From: Leifsonia shinshuensis
GTDB lineage: Bacteria; Actinomycetota; Actinomycetes; Actinomycetales; Microbacteriaceae
Reading direction: 5' to 3'
Length of the DNA stretch: 64,000 nt
Assembly (NCBI RefSeq): GCF_014217625.1
Contig: NZ_CP043641.1
Span: 4,092,001-4,156,000, forward strand
In this document: positions 36,429 to 45,616 of the stretch, in pieces
How the letters are laid out: each line of letters opens with the position of its first letter
How positions within the stretch are numbered: position 1 is the first letter of the stretch
Notes under the pieces: generated by a model
What the model was told of the DNA's origin: nothing
Database searches by the model: none
What the model saw: only the letters and a program-made list of their open reading frames with translations
Program-made: the position numbers and the translations under genes

Positions 36429-37592
36429 TCACCGCGGAACCGGCGCCCCCGCCGTCCACACCTGCAGCACCCGGAAGTCGTCGTCCAGCAGCACAGCGTC
36501 CGCCGCGTACCCGGGCGCGAGGCGGCCCAGGTCGGCGCCGCGCCCGATCGCGGCGGCCGGCGTCTCGGTGAGCGCGCGGACGGCCTCCTCGACGGTCACG
36601 CCGACCTCCCGCACGGCCCGTCGCAGCGCGTCGTCCTGGGTCAGCGTGGAGCCGGCGATCGACCCGCCCTCGGCCAGGCGGGCGACGCCGTCGCGAACCT
36701 CCACGCGCAGCGCGCCGAGCAGGTAGTCGCCGTCGGCCTCGCCCGCCGCGGCCATCGCGTCGGTGATCAGCGCGACGCGGCCGGGGGCGGAGGCGAATGC
36801 CATCCGCACTACCTCGGGATGCACGTGGATGCCGTCGTTGATGACCTCCACGGTCACCCCCGGCGTGTGCGTCGCGGCGGCGACGGGACCGGGCGCGCGG
36901 TGGTGGATGCCGTCCATGCCGTTGAAGGCATGCGTCAGGATCGTGGCGCCGGCGTCGAACGCGGCGCGGGTCTGCTCGTAGCCGGCTCCGGTGTGCCCGA
37001 CCGCGACCGCGACGCCCGCCGCCGCGAAGGCGCGCACGGCGTCCAATCCGCCCGGGAGCTCGGGGGCGAGCGTGATCTGACGCAGGGTGCCGGCCGCGGC
37101 CTCCAGCAGCAGTTCGATGTCCGCGGGCGTCGCCGGGCGCAGGAGCGCCGGGTCGTGCGCACCCTTGTGCGCGACATCGAGGAACGGGCCCTCCAGGTGC
37201 GAGCCGAGCACGCGCGGGTCCTCCGCCGCCAGCGCGGCCACCGCGCGCACGCGCTCGGCGAGCTCGGGAACCGTCGCGGTCACCAGCGAGACGACGAAGC
37301 GCGTCGTGCCGTGGCGCTGATGCAGGGCCATCGCCGTGCGGATCGCGTCCGCGCCGTCGTCGAACGCCGCGCCGCCTCCGCCGTGCCCGTGGAGATCGAT
37401 GAAGCCGGGCGTGAGCCAGCCGCCGTCGGCGTCGGTGACCACCGCGGACGGCTCGCCGGCCACCGCCGCGAGCCAGTCGTCGCCGACGCCCGTGGCGGCG
37501 ACGAGCTCGCCGTCGAAGAGCACCCAGGCGTTGCGGATCGTGCGGCCGTCGCTGACGAGGCGGGCGGAGTGGATGACGTGCACAGGGCTCAC
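36429..37592 (-). CDS. N-acetyl amino-sugar-6-phosphate deacetylase (paralogue 2, likely AgaA role)
   Basis: A 387-residue amidohydrolase clearly paralogous to the nagA at 33951. It keeps FIDLHGHGGGG, GSHLEGPFL, AVGHTGAGYEQ, LTHAFNGMDG and ALITDAMAAAG, so the active site looks intact. GTG overlaps the DeoR stop (GTGA), making it the last gene of the leftward amino-sugar operon. Its neighbours (AgaS-like, PfkB, tagatose-type aldolase) suggest N-acetylgalactosamine-6-phosphate as substrate, like AgaA; this is inference from context. Confidence 0.9.
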   Translation of the reverse strand: MSPVHVIHSARLVSDGRTIRNAWVLFDGELVAATGVGDDWLAAVAGEPSAVVTDADGGWLTPGFIDLHGHGGGGAAFDDGADAIRTAMALHQRHGTTRFVVSLVTATVPELAERVRAVAALAAEDPRVLGSHLEGPFLDVAHKGAHDPALLRPATPADIELLLEAAAGTLRQITLAPELPGGLDAVRAFAAAGVAVAVGHTGAGYEQTRAAFDAGATILTHAFNGMDGIHHRAPGPVAAATHTPGVTVEVINDGIHVHPEVVRMAFASAPGRVALITDAMAAAGEADGDYLLGALRVEVRDGVARLAEGGSIAGSTLTQDDALRRAVREVGVTVEEAVRALTETPAAAIGRGADLGRLAPGYAADAVLLDDDFRVLQVWTAGAPVPR

Positions 37593-38374
37593 GCGACGAT
37601 GACCTCGAAGCCGGCCTCCACGAACGCGGCCCGCTGCTCCGCCGTGATGCCGTCGTCGGTGATGAGCGTCGTCAGCAGCTTCGGTCCGCCCAGGGTGGCG
37701 AACGCCTTGCGGCCGATCTTGCTGGAGTCCGCCACCACGACGGCGCGGGTCGCCCGGCGGGCCATGAGCGAGTTGACGCTCGCCTCGCCCTCGTCGTGCA
37801 CCGTCGCGCCGACGAGCGGGTCGATCCCGTTGACGCCGATGAACGCGATGTCCATCGTGATCTTCTCCAGCACGACGTCGCTGTACGGACCGACCAGCTC
37901 GTACGAGCGCGCGTGCACGACGCCCCCAGTGACGACGGTCTTGATCTGCGGCCGCATCACCAGCTGGGCCGCGATGTTGATGGCGTTCGTGACCACGGTG
38001 AGGTTGGGATGCGGCGACGGCTCCATCAGGTCGGGCCGCGACCCGAGCACGGTCGCGACCGCGGTGCTGGTCGTCCCTCCGCAGAGCCCGACCACGGCGC
38101 CGCGCGGCACGAGCGCGCTCGCCGCCTGCGCGATCCGCAGCTTCTCCGGCGCGTGCTGCTCCCGCTTGTAGCGGATCGGGAGGTCGTAGGCGACCGACTG
38201 GCCGACCGCCCCGCCGCGCGTGCGCGTCAACAGTTGCTGCGACGCCAGGGCGTCCAGGTCGCGCCGCGCGGTCGCCGCCGACACGTCGAGCTTCGCCACG
38301 ATGTCCTCGACCTCCACCTGGCCCGACTCGGCCAGGAGGTCGAGGACGGCGTTGAGCCGTTCCGCTCTGTTCAT
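37589..38374 (-). CDS. DeoR-family transcriptional repressor (AgaR type)
   Basis: A 261-residue regulator with an N-terminal DeoR helix-turn-helix (ERLNAVLDLLAESGQVEVEDIVAKLDVSAATARRDLDAL in the first 45 residues). The C-terminal sensor domain binds sugar phosphates (LCGGTTSTAVA, then VVVADSSKIGRKAF). ATG overlaps the aldolase stop. It most likely represses its own operon and the divergent importer through sites in 42120-42463. Confidence 0.92.
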   Translation of the reverse strand: MNRAERLNAVLDLLAESGQVEVEDIVAKLDVSAATARRDLDALASQQLLTRTRGGAVGQSVAYDLPIRYKREQHAPEKLRIAQAASALVPRGAVVGLCGGTTSTAVATVLGSRPDLMEPSPHPNLTVVTNAINIAAQLVMRPQIKTVVTGGVVHARSYELVGPYSDVVLEKITMDIAFIGVNGIDPLVGATVHDEGEASVNSLMARRATRAVVVADSSKIGRKAFATLGGPKLLTTLITDDGITAEQRAAFVEAGFEVIVA

Positions 38375-39243
38375 CGCTGTGCAGTCTCCGTTCCGCTCGC
38401 CGCGCCGGCGGCGACGTCGAACAGGGTCATCAGGCGCGCCGCCTCCTTCGCCACGGCCGCGCGTCCCTCCCGCACGTATCGCCGGGAGTCCACGACCTCC
38501 GGATTCGCGCGCAGGAAGGCGCGGATCGCGTCGGTGAAGAAGCGGTTCAGGTGCGTGGAGACGTTGACCTTGGTGATGCCGGAGCTGATCGCCGACTCGA
38601 TCGTCTCATCCGCGACCCCGCTGGAGCCGTGCAGGACCAGCGGAACGGCTACGGCGTGTCGGAGCGAGCCGATCAGGTCGAGGTCGAGCTGCGCGGTGCG
38701 CTCGGTCATCGCGTGCGAGCTGCCGACCGCGACGGCCAGCGCGTCGACGCCGGTCTCCGTCACGAACCGGCGCGCCTCCGCGGGGTCGGTGCGGACGCCG
38801 GGGGCATGCGCGCCGTCCTTGCCGCCGATCTCGCCGAGCTCCGCCTCCACCGACACGTCGTTGGCGTGCGCGTACTCGACCACCCGCACGGTGGCGGCGA
38901 CGTTGGCGTCGTAGGGCAGCGTCGAGCCGTCGAACATGACAGAGCCGAACCCGAGGTCGATCGCCCGGCGGGTCAGCTCGGCGTCCTCCGCGTGGTCGAG
39001 GTGCACGGCGACATGGGCCGAGGAGTCCGCGGCGAGGGCGAGCGTGCCGCGCGCGATCGGGTCGAGGCCGCCGTGGTAGTCGGCGCAGTTCTGCGAGATC
39101 TGCAGGATGACCGGGCGGTGCGTCTCCTCCGCCGCGGCGACCAGCGCCTCGGCGGTCTCCAGGTGGATGACGTTGAACGCGGCGACGCCGGTGCGCGCGG
39201 CGACGGCCCCGTGCAGGAGGTCGAGCGTGGGGATGAGGGGCAT
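38371..39243 (-). CDS. Class II aldolase, tagatose-1,6-bisphosphate type
   Basis: A 290-residue zinc aldolase of the GatY/KbaY/FbaA family. Metal ligands and active-site residues are seen in VHLDHAED, VEAELGEIGGKDG, VGSSHAMTER and LVLHGSSGV, and the N-terminal VAAFNVIHLETAEALV is typical. The neighbouring PfkB kinase and AgaS-like isomerase favour tagatose 1,6-bisphosphate over fructose 1,6-bisphosphate. Products would be dihydroxyacetone phosphate and glyceraldehyde 3-phosphate. Confidence 0.9.
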   Translation of the reverse strand: MPLIPTLDLLHGAVAARTGVAAFNVIHLETAEALVAAAEETHRPVILQISQNCADYHGGLDPIARGTLALAADSSAHVAVHLDHAEDAELTRRAIDLGFGSVMFDGSTLPYDANVAATVRVVEYAHANDVSVEAELGEIGGKDGAHAPGVRTDPAEARRFVTETGVDALAVAVGSSHAMTERTAQLDLDLIGSLRHAVAVPLVLHGSSGVADETIESAISSGITKVNVSTHLNRFFTDAIRAFLRANPEVVDSRRYVREGRAAVAKEAARLMTLFDVAAGAASGTETAQR

Positions 39244-39280
39244 GCGCGGCTCCGGTCGGTGTCTGTCGTGTCGGTCGGTG

Positions 39281-40189
39281 TCAGGAGGTCACGAGGCGCG
39301 CCTCGTAGTCCGGGTAGGCGGGGTCGAGCTCGCCCGCGAGCGGGGCGACGACGGCGGCGGCCGACCAGGCGGTGGCCCGGCGGACGAGGACGGCGGGGTC
39401 GGTCGTGCCGGCGGCGACGGCGGTCGCGAGGGCGGCGACGGCCGCGTCACCCGCTCCGGTCGCGTTGCCGGAGAGGGGCCGGGGGAGCCGGGCGGACCGC
39501 ACGCCGTCCGCGCTCACCGCGAGCATCCCGTTGGCGCCGAGCGACACCAGCACGAGCCCGGCGCCGGCCGACAGCAGGACGCGCGCGCCGGCGACCGGAT
39601 CGTCAGAGCCGACCGTTTCGGCCAGCTCGCGCCGGTTCGGCTTGACCACGTCGGCGCCCGCCTCCGCGGCGGCGAGGAGCGGCGTGCCGCTCGCGTCGAT
39701 GACGCTCGGGATGCCCCTGCGTCGTGCGGCCGCCACCAGGTCGGCGTAGAAGCCCCCGGGCGCGCCGGGCGGGAGGCTGCCCGACCCGACGATCGCGGTG
39801 GCCGGCACGGCGAGGCGTTCGACCGCCTCCCGCAGCGCGGTCCACTCGGCGGCGGACAGGGCGGCGCCCGTCTCGTTGAAGATCGTGGCTACTCCGGAGG
39901 CCTCGTCCACGATGGCCACGCTGCTGCGCGTCGGCGCGGCCACCGGGATCAGCTCGGACGGGAGGCCGGTCGCCTCCAGGTCGTCGGCCAGGCGCAGCCC
40001 GGATGCGCCGCCGGCGGTGGTCAGCGCGAACGCGGGGCCGCCGGTCTGCGCGATCACGCGTGCGACGTTGAGGCCCTTGCCGCCCGCGCGTGCGGCGGGG
40101 GGCGCGACCCGGTGGGTCTCGCCCGGCTCCAGTGCGGCGACCCGGTAGGTGAGGTCGATCGCGGGATTGGGGGTGACGGTGAGGATCAT
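39281..40189 (-). CDS. PfkB-family hexose-phosphate kinase (LacC/FruK-like)
   Basis: A 302-residue kinase of the 1-phosphofructokinase/tagatose-6-phosphate kinase group. It starts with the diagnostic MILTVTPNPAIDLTYRV, has the AGGKGLNVARVI loop and the PfkB signature GNATGAGDAAVAAL with the catalytic Asp. In this operon it should phosphorylate tagatose 6-phosphate to the bisphosphate used by the next gene's aldolase. Its ATG overlaps the upstream kinase stop (ATGA). Confidence 0.9.
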   Translation of the reverse strand: MILTVTPNPAIDLTYRVAALEPGETHRVAPPAARAGGKGLNVARVIAQTGGPAFALTTAGGASGLRLADDLEATGLPSELIPVAAPTRSSVAIVDEASGVATIFNETGAALSAAEWTALREAVERLAVPATAIVGSGSLPPGAPGGFYADLVAAARRRGIPSVIDASGTPLLAAAEAGADVVKPNRRELAETVGSDDPVAGARVLLSAGAGLVLVSLGANGMLAVSADGVRSARLPRPLSGNATGAGDAAVAALATAVAAGTTDPAVLVRRATAWSAAAVVAPLAGELDPAYPDYEARLVTS

Positions 40190-41181
40190 CGGACGGCCTT
40201 CAGCGCGTCGGCCTCGGCCGGGGCCAGGATCTCCCGTGCCCGCAGGGCCGCGCCGATCACGCCGGCGTTCTCGCCGATGCGCGCCGGGATCAATTGCGGC
40301 CGCCGGTGGAAGGTGAGGATGTCGTCCAGGCGCCGGGCCAGCGGCAGGAACAGCTCGTCGCCGGCCTGCGCCAGGCCGCCGCCGATCACGACCGCCTCCG
40401 GCGCGAGCAGGGCGACGGTGTGCGAGAGGTCGAGCGCGAGGGCGTCGAGGGCGGAGTCCCAGATCGTCTGCGCGGCCGGGTCGCCGGTGCGCGCCCGCGC
40501 CAGCACCTCCCGCGACCCCGCGACGGGGACGCCGCTGATCGCGGTGTACCGGCGGGCGATCGCCGCGGCAGAGGCCACGGCCTCCAGACAGCCGCGACCG
40601 CCGCACGCGCACTCCGGGCCGTCCGCGACGCGGGAGTGGCCCATCTCGCCGGCCATGCCGCCGCCGGTGAACAGCGTGCCGTCGATGAAGATGGCTCCGG
40701 CGATCCCGGTGCCGATCGCCATCACGACGACATCGCGGAACCTCGCCGCGGCGCCGAGCCGGTACTCGGCCTCGCCCGCGGCGCGCACGTCGTGGCTGAA
40801 CGACACCGGCATCCCGTACGCCTCCGCCGCGCGGTCGCGGAACGGGAAGTCGCGCCAGCCGAGGTTCTCCGAGAACACGCCGACGCCGGTCTCCTCGTCC
40901 ACGTGGCCCGGGACGACGAGTCCCGCCGCCGCCGGGACGACGTCGGGGTGCGCGCGCCGGAACGCGGCGGCGAGCTCCGCGGTCGCGGCCACCACGGCCT
41001 CGCCGGTGCGCTCGCCGTCGAGCGGCGTGGGGCGCCGGATCAGGTCGACGATGCGGCCGGCCGAGTCCACGAGCGCGGCCTTGAGGTCGGTGCCGCCCAC
41101 GTCGAAGGCGAGCACCGCGGCTCCGGGGCCGAGGCCGTCGCCGGCTCCGGGCCCGTCGTGCGGGGCGGCCTGCGTGTTCAC
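40186..41181 (-). CDS. ROK-family sugar kinase (candidate N-acetylgalactosamine kinase)
   Basis: A 331-residue ROK kinase with the ATP loop FDVGGTDLKAALVD, GEMGHSRVAD and the zinc motif CACGGRGCLE. A Gly/Pro-rich N-terminal extension of about 20 residues precedes the fold. It would phosphorylate the sugar brought in by the divergent ABC importer, a step that PTS-dependent aga pathways do not need. GTG start overlaps the AgaS-like stop (GTGA). Substrate is inferred from neighbours. Confidence 0.88.
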   Translation of the reverse strand: MNTQAAPHDGPGAGDGLGPGAAVLAFDVGGTDLKAALVDSAGRIVDLIRRPTPLDGERTGEAVVAATAELAAAFRRAHPDVVPAAAGLVVPGHVDEETGVGVFSENLGWRDFPFRDRAAEAYGMPVSFSHDVRAAGEAEYRLGAAARFRDVVVMAIGTGIAGAIFIDGTLFTGGGMAGEMGHSRVADGPECACGGRGCLEAVASAAAIARRYTAISGVPVAGSREVLARARTGDPAAQTIWDSALDALALDLSHTVALLAPEAVVIGGGLAQAGDELFLPLARRLDDILTFHRRPQLIPARIGENAGVIGAALRAREILAPAEADALKAVR

Positions 41182-42119
41182 GGGGTCAGGATGACGGAGC
41201 GGGTCAGGTTGCGGGGACGGTCGGGGTCGAGCCCGGCGCGGCGTGCGCGCTCCAAGGCGACGCGCTGCGCGCGGACCAGGTCGGCGAGGCCGTCGATGGG
41301 CGCGTCCTCGTACCGTGCGCCGGTGGCCGCGACGTCCTGGGCGAGCCCGGCGGGGGCGTCGCCCAGCATCCAGGTGACGCGGCCGGGAGCGGCGATCGCG
41401 ATGGGCCCGTGCCGGTACTCCTTCGCCGGGTACGACTCGGTCCAGGACTGGGAGGCCTCGCGCATCTTGAGCGCGGCCTCGTGGGCCAGGCCGACGGTCC
41501 AGCCGGCGCCGAGGAAGCTGTACTGGTCGGCCGAGACGAGAGCGTCGTCCAGGTCCTCGTCGATCACCGCGGCGGCCTGCTCGACGGCGGCGCCGAGGTC
41601 GTGACCGAGGGAGGCGCGCATCAGCGCGAGCGCCGTCGTCGCGAAGCGGGTCTGGACGACCGAGGTCTCGTCGGCGAAGGGCAGCAGGATCGTGTCGTCC
41701 GCCAGGTCGGGGAGGGGAGTCCCTGGAGCCCCGACCAGCGCGATCGTCCGCGGCCGACGTGGCCTGGTCCGGACAGCGTCGAGCAGCTCGATGACCTCCG
41801 TCGTCGTGCCGGAGCGGCTGATGGCGACGATCGCGTCGTAGTCGCGGTCGAGCACGGCCTCGGAGGCGGCGTACGCGTCGGTGAGGCCGTGACCGGCGGA
41901 CTCGCGCAGCACCGCGTACGACTGCGCCATGAACCAGGACGTGCCGCAGCCGACGACCGCGATGCGCTGGCCGGACGCGGGGAGCAGCGCCTGCTCGTCG
42001 GTGAGTGCGGCCGCGCGGGCCCAGGTCTCCGGCTGCGAGCGCAGCTCGGCCTCCATGTGCGCTCCCGCGCGCGCTTCCGCGTGCGCTTCCGCGTGCGCTT
42101 CCTGGGGGATGTCTGTCAC
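41178..42119 (-). CDS. SIS-domain deaminase/isomerase (AgaS-like)
   Basis: A 313-residue protein with two sugar-isomerase (SIS) domains: VGCGTSWFMAQSYAVLRES and AISRSGTTTEV in the first, MREASQSWTESYPAKEYRHGP in the second. AgaS proteins turn galactosamine 6-phosphate into tagatose 6-phosphate and ammonia. GTG start follows CAGGAG. The N-terminus has imperfect EAHA repeats encoded by 12-bp repeats, probably an unstructured tail. It is the first gene of the leftward operon. Confidence 0.88.
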   Translation of the reverse strand: MTDIPQEAHAEAHAEARAGAHMEAELRSQPETWARAAALTDEQALLPASGQRIAVVGCGTSWFMAQSYAVLRESAGHGLTDAYAASEAVLDRDYDAIVAISRSGTTTEVIELLDAVRTRPRRPRTIALVGAPGTPLPDLADDTILLPFADETSVVQTRFATTALALMRASLGHDLGAAVEQAAAVIDEDLDDALVSADQYSFLGAGWTVGLAHEAALKMREASQSWTESYPAKEYRHGPIAIAAPGRVTWMLGDAPAGLAQDVAATGARYEDAPIDGLADLVRAQRVALERARRAGLDPDRPRNLTRSVILTP

Positions 42120-42463
42120 TGCTCGCTCCTGTCGGTCGGTTCGCGTGGCTGCCCACGTCGTGCGCGACGATTCGGTCAGGTCAATGATTGCTTATGAGCG
42201 TTATCTCTGTCTACTGATCAATTTCAATCGTTAACCCCGGGTGGGCTGGGAATCCGTGGCGTCCATGTAAATCCCATGTAACGATCTGGCTCGGGTTCCT
42301 TGACGCGCACCCCGGGTATGCGCAATTATTCGAGCATCAATTGAGTGCATGTGATTGTTTCTTCGCGAAATGGATCACGAAGCATCATCCAGATACGCAC
42401 CGTCGCGCACCTGCAGCACCTTCGGCGACGGTCCGGGATCCTTATCGAGAGTGAGGAAAGTCG
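42120..42463. promoter_or_regulatory. Divergent control region between the AgaS-like operon and importer 2
   Basis: No gene is seen in these 344 nt, which are AT-richer than their surroundings. A direct repeat CCATGTAA lies at 42263-42270 and 42274-42281 (11-bp period). TTGACG at 42300-42305 is a good -35 with AATTAT 18 nt on. CAATT/AATTG half-sites flank 42324-42344, and the palindrome TTCGCGAA lies near 42362-42369. These are candidate sites for the DeoR repressor or a catabolite regulator; none is proven. Confidence 0.5.
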
Positions 42464-43705
42464 ATGAAGAAGTCTCTGCGGTGGTCAGCCGCCGTCGCAT
42501 CAGCGGCGGTCGCGACCCTGACGCTCGCGTCCTGCGGCTTCAGTGGAGGCTCGGGGGGCTCGGCAAGCGGAAGCAGCCAGCTCAACCTGATGGTCGCCAG
42601 CTACTCGGACAACACCAAGGCCGAGTGGCAGGGCATCATCAAGGACTTCGAGGCCGCCAACAAGGGCATCACGGTCAACCTCGACGTCGAGTCGTGGACG
42701 GACATCAACAACGTCATCAAGACGCGCATCCAGGCCGGCAAGCAGCCGGACATCCTGAACATCGACGCGTTCGCCGGCTTCGCCGCCGACGACCTGCTCT
42801 ACCCGGCCAAGGACATCGTCTCGTCCCAGACGCTCAACGACTTCCAGCCGGCGTTCAACAAGAACGCGAGCATCGACGGCACCCAGTGGGGCCTGCCCTT
42901 CATCGCCTCGGCGCGCGCCCTGTTCTACAACAAGGACGACTTCGCCAAGGCCGGCATCACCGACCCGCCCAAGACCTGGGCGGACTTCGAGGCCGACGCC
43001 GCCAAGCTGAAGGCCGCGGGCGTGACGCCGTACGGCATGCCGCTCGGCGCCGAGGAGGCCCAGGCCGAGACCGCGATCTGGTTCTACGGCGCGGGCGGCG
43101 GCTACGGCGACGCCAAGACGCTGACGATCGACAGCGCGGAGAACGTCACCGGCGCCACCGAGATGCAGAAGATCATCAACCAGGGCCTGACGGAGGCGAA
43201 CCCCGGTTCGACCAACCGCACGCCGCTGATGAACGTCTTCATCCAGGGCCAGCTCGGCATGCAGATCGGCCTCCCGCCGATCGTCGGCCAGATCAAGGAC
43301 AAGAACCCGTCGCTCAAGTACGGGATCGCGCCGATCCCGACCAAGGACGGCTCGGCCTTCACGCTGGGCGTCGCGGACCACCTGATGGCGTTCAAGAACA
43401 AGACCGACAAGAAGGACGCGATCAAGAAGTTCCTCGACTACTTCTACACGCCGGCCGTGTACACGAAGTGGGTCGGAGAGGAGGGCTTCCTGCCCACCAC
43501 CAAGTCCGGCGCGGACAAGATGGGCTCGGACGAGACCATCAAGCCGTTCCTCGACCTGCTGCCGAACGCCAAGTTCTACCCGTCGACGAACCCGAACTGG
43601 TCGGCCGCCCAGGGCGCCATCCAGAGCCAGATCGGCCAGCTCGGCCAGGGCGCGAACCCGTCCGACCTGCTGAAGTCCATCCAGTCGAAGGCTTCGGGCC
43701 AGTAA
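42464..43705 (+). CDS. ABC importer sugar-binding lipoprotein (amino-sugar cluster 2)
   Basis: A 413-residue CUT1 binding protein. Signal peptide ends in the lipobox TLASCGF with the lipid-modified Cys near residue 24, then a Gly/Ser linker. NLMVASYSDNTKAEWQGIIKDF and LPFIASARALFYNKDDFAKAGI are typical of the fold. ATG follows GTGAGGAAAG. It is divergent from the AgaS-like operon, so its ligand is probably N-acetylgalactosamine or an oligosaccharide holding it. No ATPase gene is near. Confidence 0.93.
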   Translation: MKKSLRWSAAVASAAVATLTLASCGFSGGSGGSASGSSQLNLMVASYSDNTKAEWQGIIKDFEAANKGITVNLDVESWTDINNVIKTRIQAGKQPDILNIDAFAGFAADDLLYPAKDIVSSQTLNDFQPAFNKNASIDGTQWGLPFIASARALFYNKDDFAKAGITDPPKTWADFEADAAKLKAAGVTPYGMPLGAEEAQAETAIWFYGAGGGYGDAKTLTIDSAENVTGATEMQKIINQGLTEANPGSTNRTPLMNVFIQGQLGMQIGLPPIVGQIKDKNPSLKYGIAPIPTKDGSAFTLGVADHLMAFKNKTDKKDAIKKFLDYFYTPAVYTKWVGEEGFLPTTKSGADKMGSDETIKPFLDLLPNAKFYPSTNPNWSAAQGAIQSQIGQLGQGANPSDLLKSIQSKASGQ

Positions 43706-43712
43706 CAGCGGC

Positions 43713-44669
43713 ATGAGCTCGACGATCGAAACGACCACGACGGGGGCGGCCACCAGCCGTCCCCGTCGCGGGGCGCCGCGCGCCAGGCACGGCAACACCA
43801 CCACGCTGTGGAACGCGGTGCCCTGGACGCTGCCGGCGCTCATCCTCATCTTCGGCATCGTGCTGTTCCCTGCCGGCTACATGATCTTCAACTCGACGCG
43901 GAAGATCTCGGTCGCCGGCGTCGACCACGGATCGGTCGGCCTGCAGAACTACGTCACGGTGCTCTCCCGCCCGGAGGTCCCGGGCATCCTCCTCAACACG
44001 TTCATCTGGGTCGTCTCGGTGGTGGTCATCACCGTGGTGATCTCGCTGGCGCTGGCGCAGTTCCTCGACAAGAACTTCCCTGGCCGGCGCTGGGTCCGGA
44101 TGGCGATCATCGTCCCGTGGGCGGCGAGCGTCGTGATGACCACGACGGTGTTCGTCTACGGGCTCGACCCGTTCTACGGGATCATCAACAAGTTCCTGGT
44201 CGACATCCACCTGCTCGCTCAGCCGTTCGGCTTCACCAAGGAGCCGCTGCCGGCGTTCCTGTCGTCCATCGCGATCGCGGTGTTCGTGTCGCTGCCGTTC
44301 ACCACGTATACGATCCTGGCCGGGCTCGCCGGCATCCCCGGCGACATGCTGGAGGCTGCCAAGGTCGACGGCGCGGGGGCGGTGCGCTCCTACTTCGGGG
44401 TGACGCTGCCCAACCTGCGTCCCGCGATCGCGCTCGCCAGCCTCATCAACATCATCAACGTCTTCAACTCGCTGCCGATCCTCAAGCTGATGACCGGCTC
44501 GATCCCCGGCTACAAGGCCGACACGACGACCACGTACGTGTTCAAGCTGCTGCAGAACGAGCAGCGCATCGACCTGTCCAGCGCGCTCAGCGTGATCAAC
44601 TTCCTGATCGTGCTGGTGGTCGTGGCGCTCTACCTGTGGATCGTGAAGCCGATGAAGGAGGTCTCGTGA
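43713..44669 (+). CDS. ABC importer permease, MalF type (cluster 2)
   Basis: A 318-residue permease with an Arg-rich cytoplasmic tail, six helices and the EAA loop (LEAAKVDGAGAVRSYFGVTLPNLRPA). It begins 7 nt after the binding-protein stop without a strong ribosome site, so coupling to the upstream gene is likely. Confidence 0.93.
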   Translation: MSSTIETTTTGAATSRPRRGAPRARHGNTTTLWNAVPWTLPALILIFGIVLFPAGYMIFNSTRKISVAGVDHGSVGLQNYVTVLSRPEVPGILLNTFIWVVSVVVITVVISLALAQFLDKNFPGRRWVRMAIIVPWAASVVMTTTVFVYGLDPFYGIINKFLVDIHLLAQPFGFTKEPLPAFLSSIAIAVFVSLPFTTYTILAGLAGIPGDMLEAAKVDGAGAVRSYFGVTLPNLRPAIALASLINIINVFNSLPILKLMTGSIPGYKADTTTTYVFKLLQNEQRIDLSSALSVINFLIVLVVVALYLWIVKPMKEVS

Positions 44670-45568
44670 CCGCGCCAGCCCCCGTCGCGCTCGCCGGAGC
44701 GCCCGCGCGCGCCTCCGCGCCCCGCCGCCGCCCGCGCTCGGGCTTCTCCTGGCGGGTCGCGGGCAAGGTGATCGCCGGCGTCGTGATCGCGCTGGTCTTC
44801 ATCGCGCCGTACCTGATCATGCTGGTCGGCTCGTTCAAGAGCAGGGACAACATCCTCGCCGTCCCGCCGACCTACCTGCCGACGCAGTGGCACCCGGAGA
44901 ACTACATCACCATGTGGTCCACCCCGGAGACACCGCTGCCGCTCAACCTGATCTCGACCATCGTGATCTCGGTGTTCGCGACGGTGCTCGTGCTCCTGGT
45001 CTGCGTGCCGGCGGCGTACTACACGGCGCGGTTCCGGTTCCCGGGCCGCGGGGTGTTCCTGTTCCTGGTGATCGTCACGCAGATGCTGCAGCCGACGGTG
45101 CTGGCGACCGGCTTGTTCAAGGAGATGGTGGCGCTCGGGATCAACGACACCTGGCTGGCGATGATCCTGGTCAACGCCGCCTTCAACCTGGCATTCGCGA
45201 TCTGGATCATGCACACGTTCTTCGCGGGCGTGCCCAAGGAGGTCGACGAGGCGGCCCAGCTCGACGGCGCGGGGAAGTGGACGGTGCTGCTGCGCGTCCA
45301 GCTCCCGCTGGTCTGGCCGGGCATCGTCACGGCGATCATCTACACGTTCGTGGCCTCCTGGAACGAGTTCGCGGCGAGCCTGGTCATCCTGTCCACGGAC
45401 GCGAACCAGCCGCTGTCGGTGGCGCTCACGAAGTTCGTGGGCCAGTACGACGCGGCCTGGCAGTACGTCTTCGCGGTCTCGGTCGTCGCGGTCATCCCGG
45501 TGGTCATCCTCTTCGCGCTCATCGAGAAGCGCCTGGTGGGAGGCCTGACGGCGGGCAGCGTGAAGTAG
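44666..45568 (+). CDS. ABC importer permease, MalG type (cluster 2)
   Basis: A 300-residue partner permease with six helices and the EAA loop (EVDEAAQLDGAGKWTVLLRV). GTG overlaps the upstream stop (GTGA) and follows AAGGAGG. A strong terminator lies 12 nt after its stop, ending the operon. Confidence 0.93.
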   Translation: MTAPAPVALAGAPARASAPRRRPRSGFSWRVAGKVIAGVVIALVFIAPYLIMLVGSFKSRDNILAVPPTYLPTQWHPENYITMWSTPETPLPLNLISTIVISVFATVLVLLVCVPAAYYTARFRFPGRGVFLFLVIVTQMLQPTVLATGLFKEMVALGINDTWLAMILVNAAFNLAFAIWIMHTFFAGVPKEVDEAAQLDGAGKWTVLLRVQLPLVWPGIVTAIIYTFVASWNEFAASLVILSTDANQPLSVALTKFVGQYDAAWQYVFAVSVVAVIPVVILFALIEKRLVGGLTAGSVK

Positions 45569-45580
45569 CGTTCCCCGGCT

Positions 45581-45616
45581 GGGGCGCCCGCGCGTGTGGC
45601 GCGACGCGGGCGCCCC
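45581..45616 (+). terminator. Terminator of importer 2
   Basis: A perfect 12-bp GC-rich stem (45581-45592 with 45605-45616) around a 12-nt loop. Confidence 0.8.

Noticed and set aside
42050..42115. GCGCTTCCGCGT repeats as a regulatory array
   Set aside because: They lie inside the AgaS-like gene and encode the EAHA-repeat tail, so coding low complexity explains them.
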